Assembly (NCBI GenBank): GCA_947646735.1
Contig: CANTFK010000994.1
Span: 558,001-622,000 of the forward strand
Origin: Peronospora farinosa
Lineage: Eukaryota; Oomycota; Peronosporomycetes; Peronosporales; Peronosporaceae
Reading direction: 5' to 3'
Length of the DNA stretch: 64,000 nt
Shown: positions 62,759 to 64,000 of the stretch, one piece after another
Position numbering within the stretch: the first letter of the stretch is position 1
Layout of the letters: each line of letters begins with the position of its first letter
Translations under genes and position numbers: made by a program
Notes under the pieces: model-generated
Database searches by the model: none
Seen by the model: only the letters and a program-made list of their open reading frames with translations
Told to the model about the DNA's origin: nothing

Positions 62759-63935
62759 ATGACGCCTCCTGGCAATGGGTCAAAGACTCTTCGGGATCTC
62801 CTTGAAGGAGATCTCGACAAAGCAACTGATTACAAAAGTGACGCCGTCTTCATAGGACGCGATGGGTCCCCACTTATTACACTTGAGTGTGAAGATGACA
62901 CCAAATCCGTTCCCTATATGGTGCTGCGGATGCGCTAACAGCGTTACGTGATCCGCCTAAAGTTGTCAACGGTGACGGTTACCAACCTGATCGATGAGCA
63001 ACAACAACGGACCTTTGACACAATAGGAAGGTGCAAAGCGCCGGTCGAAGAATGCAACTAGACTTCAGGACCACCGGCAGCATAAGCTCAAGCCACTCAA
63101 TGTGTAAAAGCGCCTCAAGGAGGTATTTGGTCAGAACCTATCAGGATAGGTCATTGGGTTGAATTCACTTCACCTGAGGATGTCGCTAGGCGAACGGCTC
63201 TTCTACAACGGTATCTAGAACCCCAGACCACCACGCAAAGCCAATACTTGGCACGCATGACTAGACAAGCACGTGGTGAACCAGCTCCTCTTCTATAGTG
63301 GTTTCATTCTTTACTTCGCGGGCGTGACCAAGGAGGAAGAGGATATGACATTTAGCCGCTGGGCGCACTATGCGCGACGATTGAGCAGCATATGGGCTCT
63401 ACGAGCAAGTGTCGACATGGCGGACGTTCTTCTCGAACGGAAAATGCGTTACGGCTACAATAAACGGAAGGCCAAAGGCAAGTTGCGGTCACAACAAACG
63501 CAATATGCATCTGTTACGCAGCACTCAAGTGCTTCGGCTACTCCTGTAGCCGCGACTTCAGGACAAGCCGAGGTCGTGAGATCGCCCGCCCTTACTACTA
63601 CGGGTGAGTAACGCCATTGGTCACAAGATGACCCTGAGCGCGACATTCGAAAACATCATCGACGAAAGGGCAATCTTGCCGAAGAGATACCTCAACTTCT
63701 CATGAGTTCCAAAACGCGGAATATTCACGTCACTTCACCAGATATTGTTTTTGACCATGAAGACGGCGCTTCCGGAGAAGTTTTTAAACATGGAACTGAA
63801 GGTTCCCCTGCTCATCGAGAAATTCTGGTGGCGGCCGGTGAATCGGCGGAAGCTCACGCTGATTTATTGCAGGAGGTGAAGAGTCTCCGTGAGACTTTGG
63901 TACAGACGCAGCCACGTCTACATATATTAAAATAG
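62759..63935 (+). pseudogene. Antisense accessory ORF of Gypsy element E (broken)
   Basis: An ATG 105 bp from the LTR starts MTPPGNGSKTLRDLLEGDLD, matching the ORF in element A. The frame is lost at 62938, reappears in pieces (QRYLEP, TTQSQYLARMTRQ near 63210-63270), is open at 63273-63611 with SRWAHYARRLSSIWALRAS, and again at 63702-63935 with a heptad-rich end (LLQEVKSLRETLVQTQPRL). Order and content equal those of element A, so this is the same gene in another decayed copy. No known domain. Confidence 0.6.
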
Positions 63936-64000
63936 CAACAATCTCGGTTGGAGGGACAACTGGATCTTCTAGTTTGGATTCCAAGGTCTACGGTAGCGCC
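63702..64000 (-). pseudogene. Pol C-terminus and chromodomain remnant of element E
   Basis: The minus-strand translation contains PPIHRPPPEFLDEQGNLQFH, then chromodomain pieces (QYLVK) interrupted by several stops, including two Trp codons turned into TGA and a Glu codon turned into TAA. The corresponding part of element A is intact. The rest of pol lies right of the window. Confidence 0.72.

Overview
The window is nuclear DNA of a plant-pathogenic oomycete, of the Phytophthora or downy-mildew type; the species cannot be named from the sequence alone. The evidence is a secreted protein with an RxLR-type motif (24752-25381), two start regions with the oomycete initiator-type sequence (CTCATTCC-like), short GT-AG introns of 69-92 bp in two housekeeping genes, a tyrosinase and two GH30 glucosylceramidases of a type common in these organisms, and a mitochondrial-type tRNA-Gly fragment in the nuclear DNA. 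About two thirds of the window is LTR retrotransposon.

Layout from left to right. (1) 1-2789: the 3' end of a plus-strand Gypsy element (element A): chromodomain end of pol, an antisense ORF, a polypurine tract and a 1.45 kb LTR. (2) 2197-10143: minus-strand Gypsy element B, with 5' LTR, PBS, gag, pol and antisense ORFs; it is broken, and a tRNA-derived SINE-like piece lies in gag. (3) 10301-15523: complete Copia element 1, TSD ACCGA, decayed ORFs. (4) 16783-21628: complete Copia element 2, TSD GGAAG, nearly intact. (5) 21629-24726: little recognisable. (6) 24752-33380: a gene island holding an RxLR-like effector, a GH30 fragment, a lysine-methyltransferase-like gene, two intact tandem GH30 genes and a GH30 pseudogene. 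(7) 33383-49550: a second B-family element (D/G). A 4 kb inversion with a minisatellite at both breakpoints splits it in RT, Gypsy element C is inserted in its gag (40066-47296, TSD TGGGGC), and so is a solo LTR (47524-48753, TSD AAGYAA). (8) 50107-60117: a conserved gene block with glutamate-cysteine ligase, an SLC1-type transporter, BUD23, CDK7 and tyrosinase. (9) 60556-60985: mitochondrial-like insert with tRNA-Gly(GCC). (10) 61006-64000: element E, a minus-strand relative of A with the same composite LTR.

The strongest unexpected signal is shared by the Gypsy elements. In each of the four copies where the 3' LTR junction is present (A, B, C, E), an ORF on the strand opposite to pol starts 105-110 bp inside the 3' LTR and runs back towards pol. 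In all five copies, including the inverted G, the antisense region ends in a predicted coiled coil that overlaps the integrase tail or chromodomain on the other strand. This looks like a shared antisense accessory gene, perhaps driven from the 3' LTR.

The cellular genes do not form a pathway. They are ordinary single genes (glutathione synthesis, dicarboxylate or amino-acid transport, 18S rRNA methylation, transcription/cell-cycle kinase, phenol oxidation, glycosphingolipid breakdown) set between blocks of nested repeats. The effector candidate and the expanding and decaying GH30 family sit next to the repeat-rich part.
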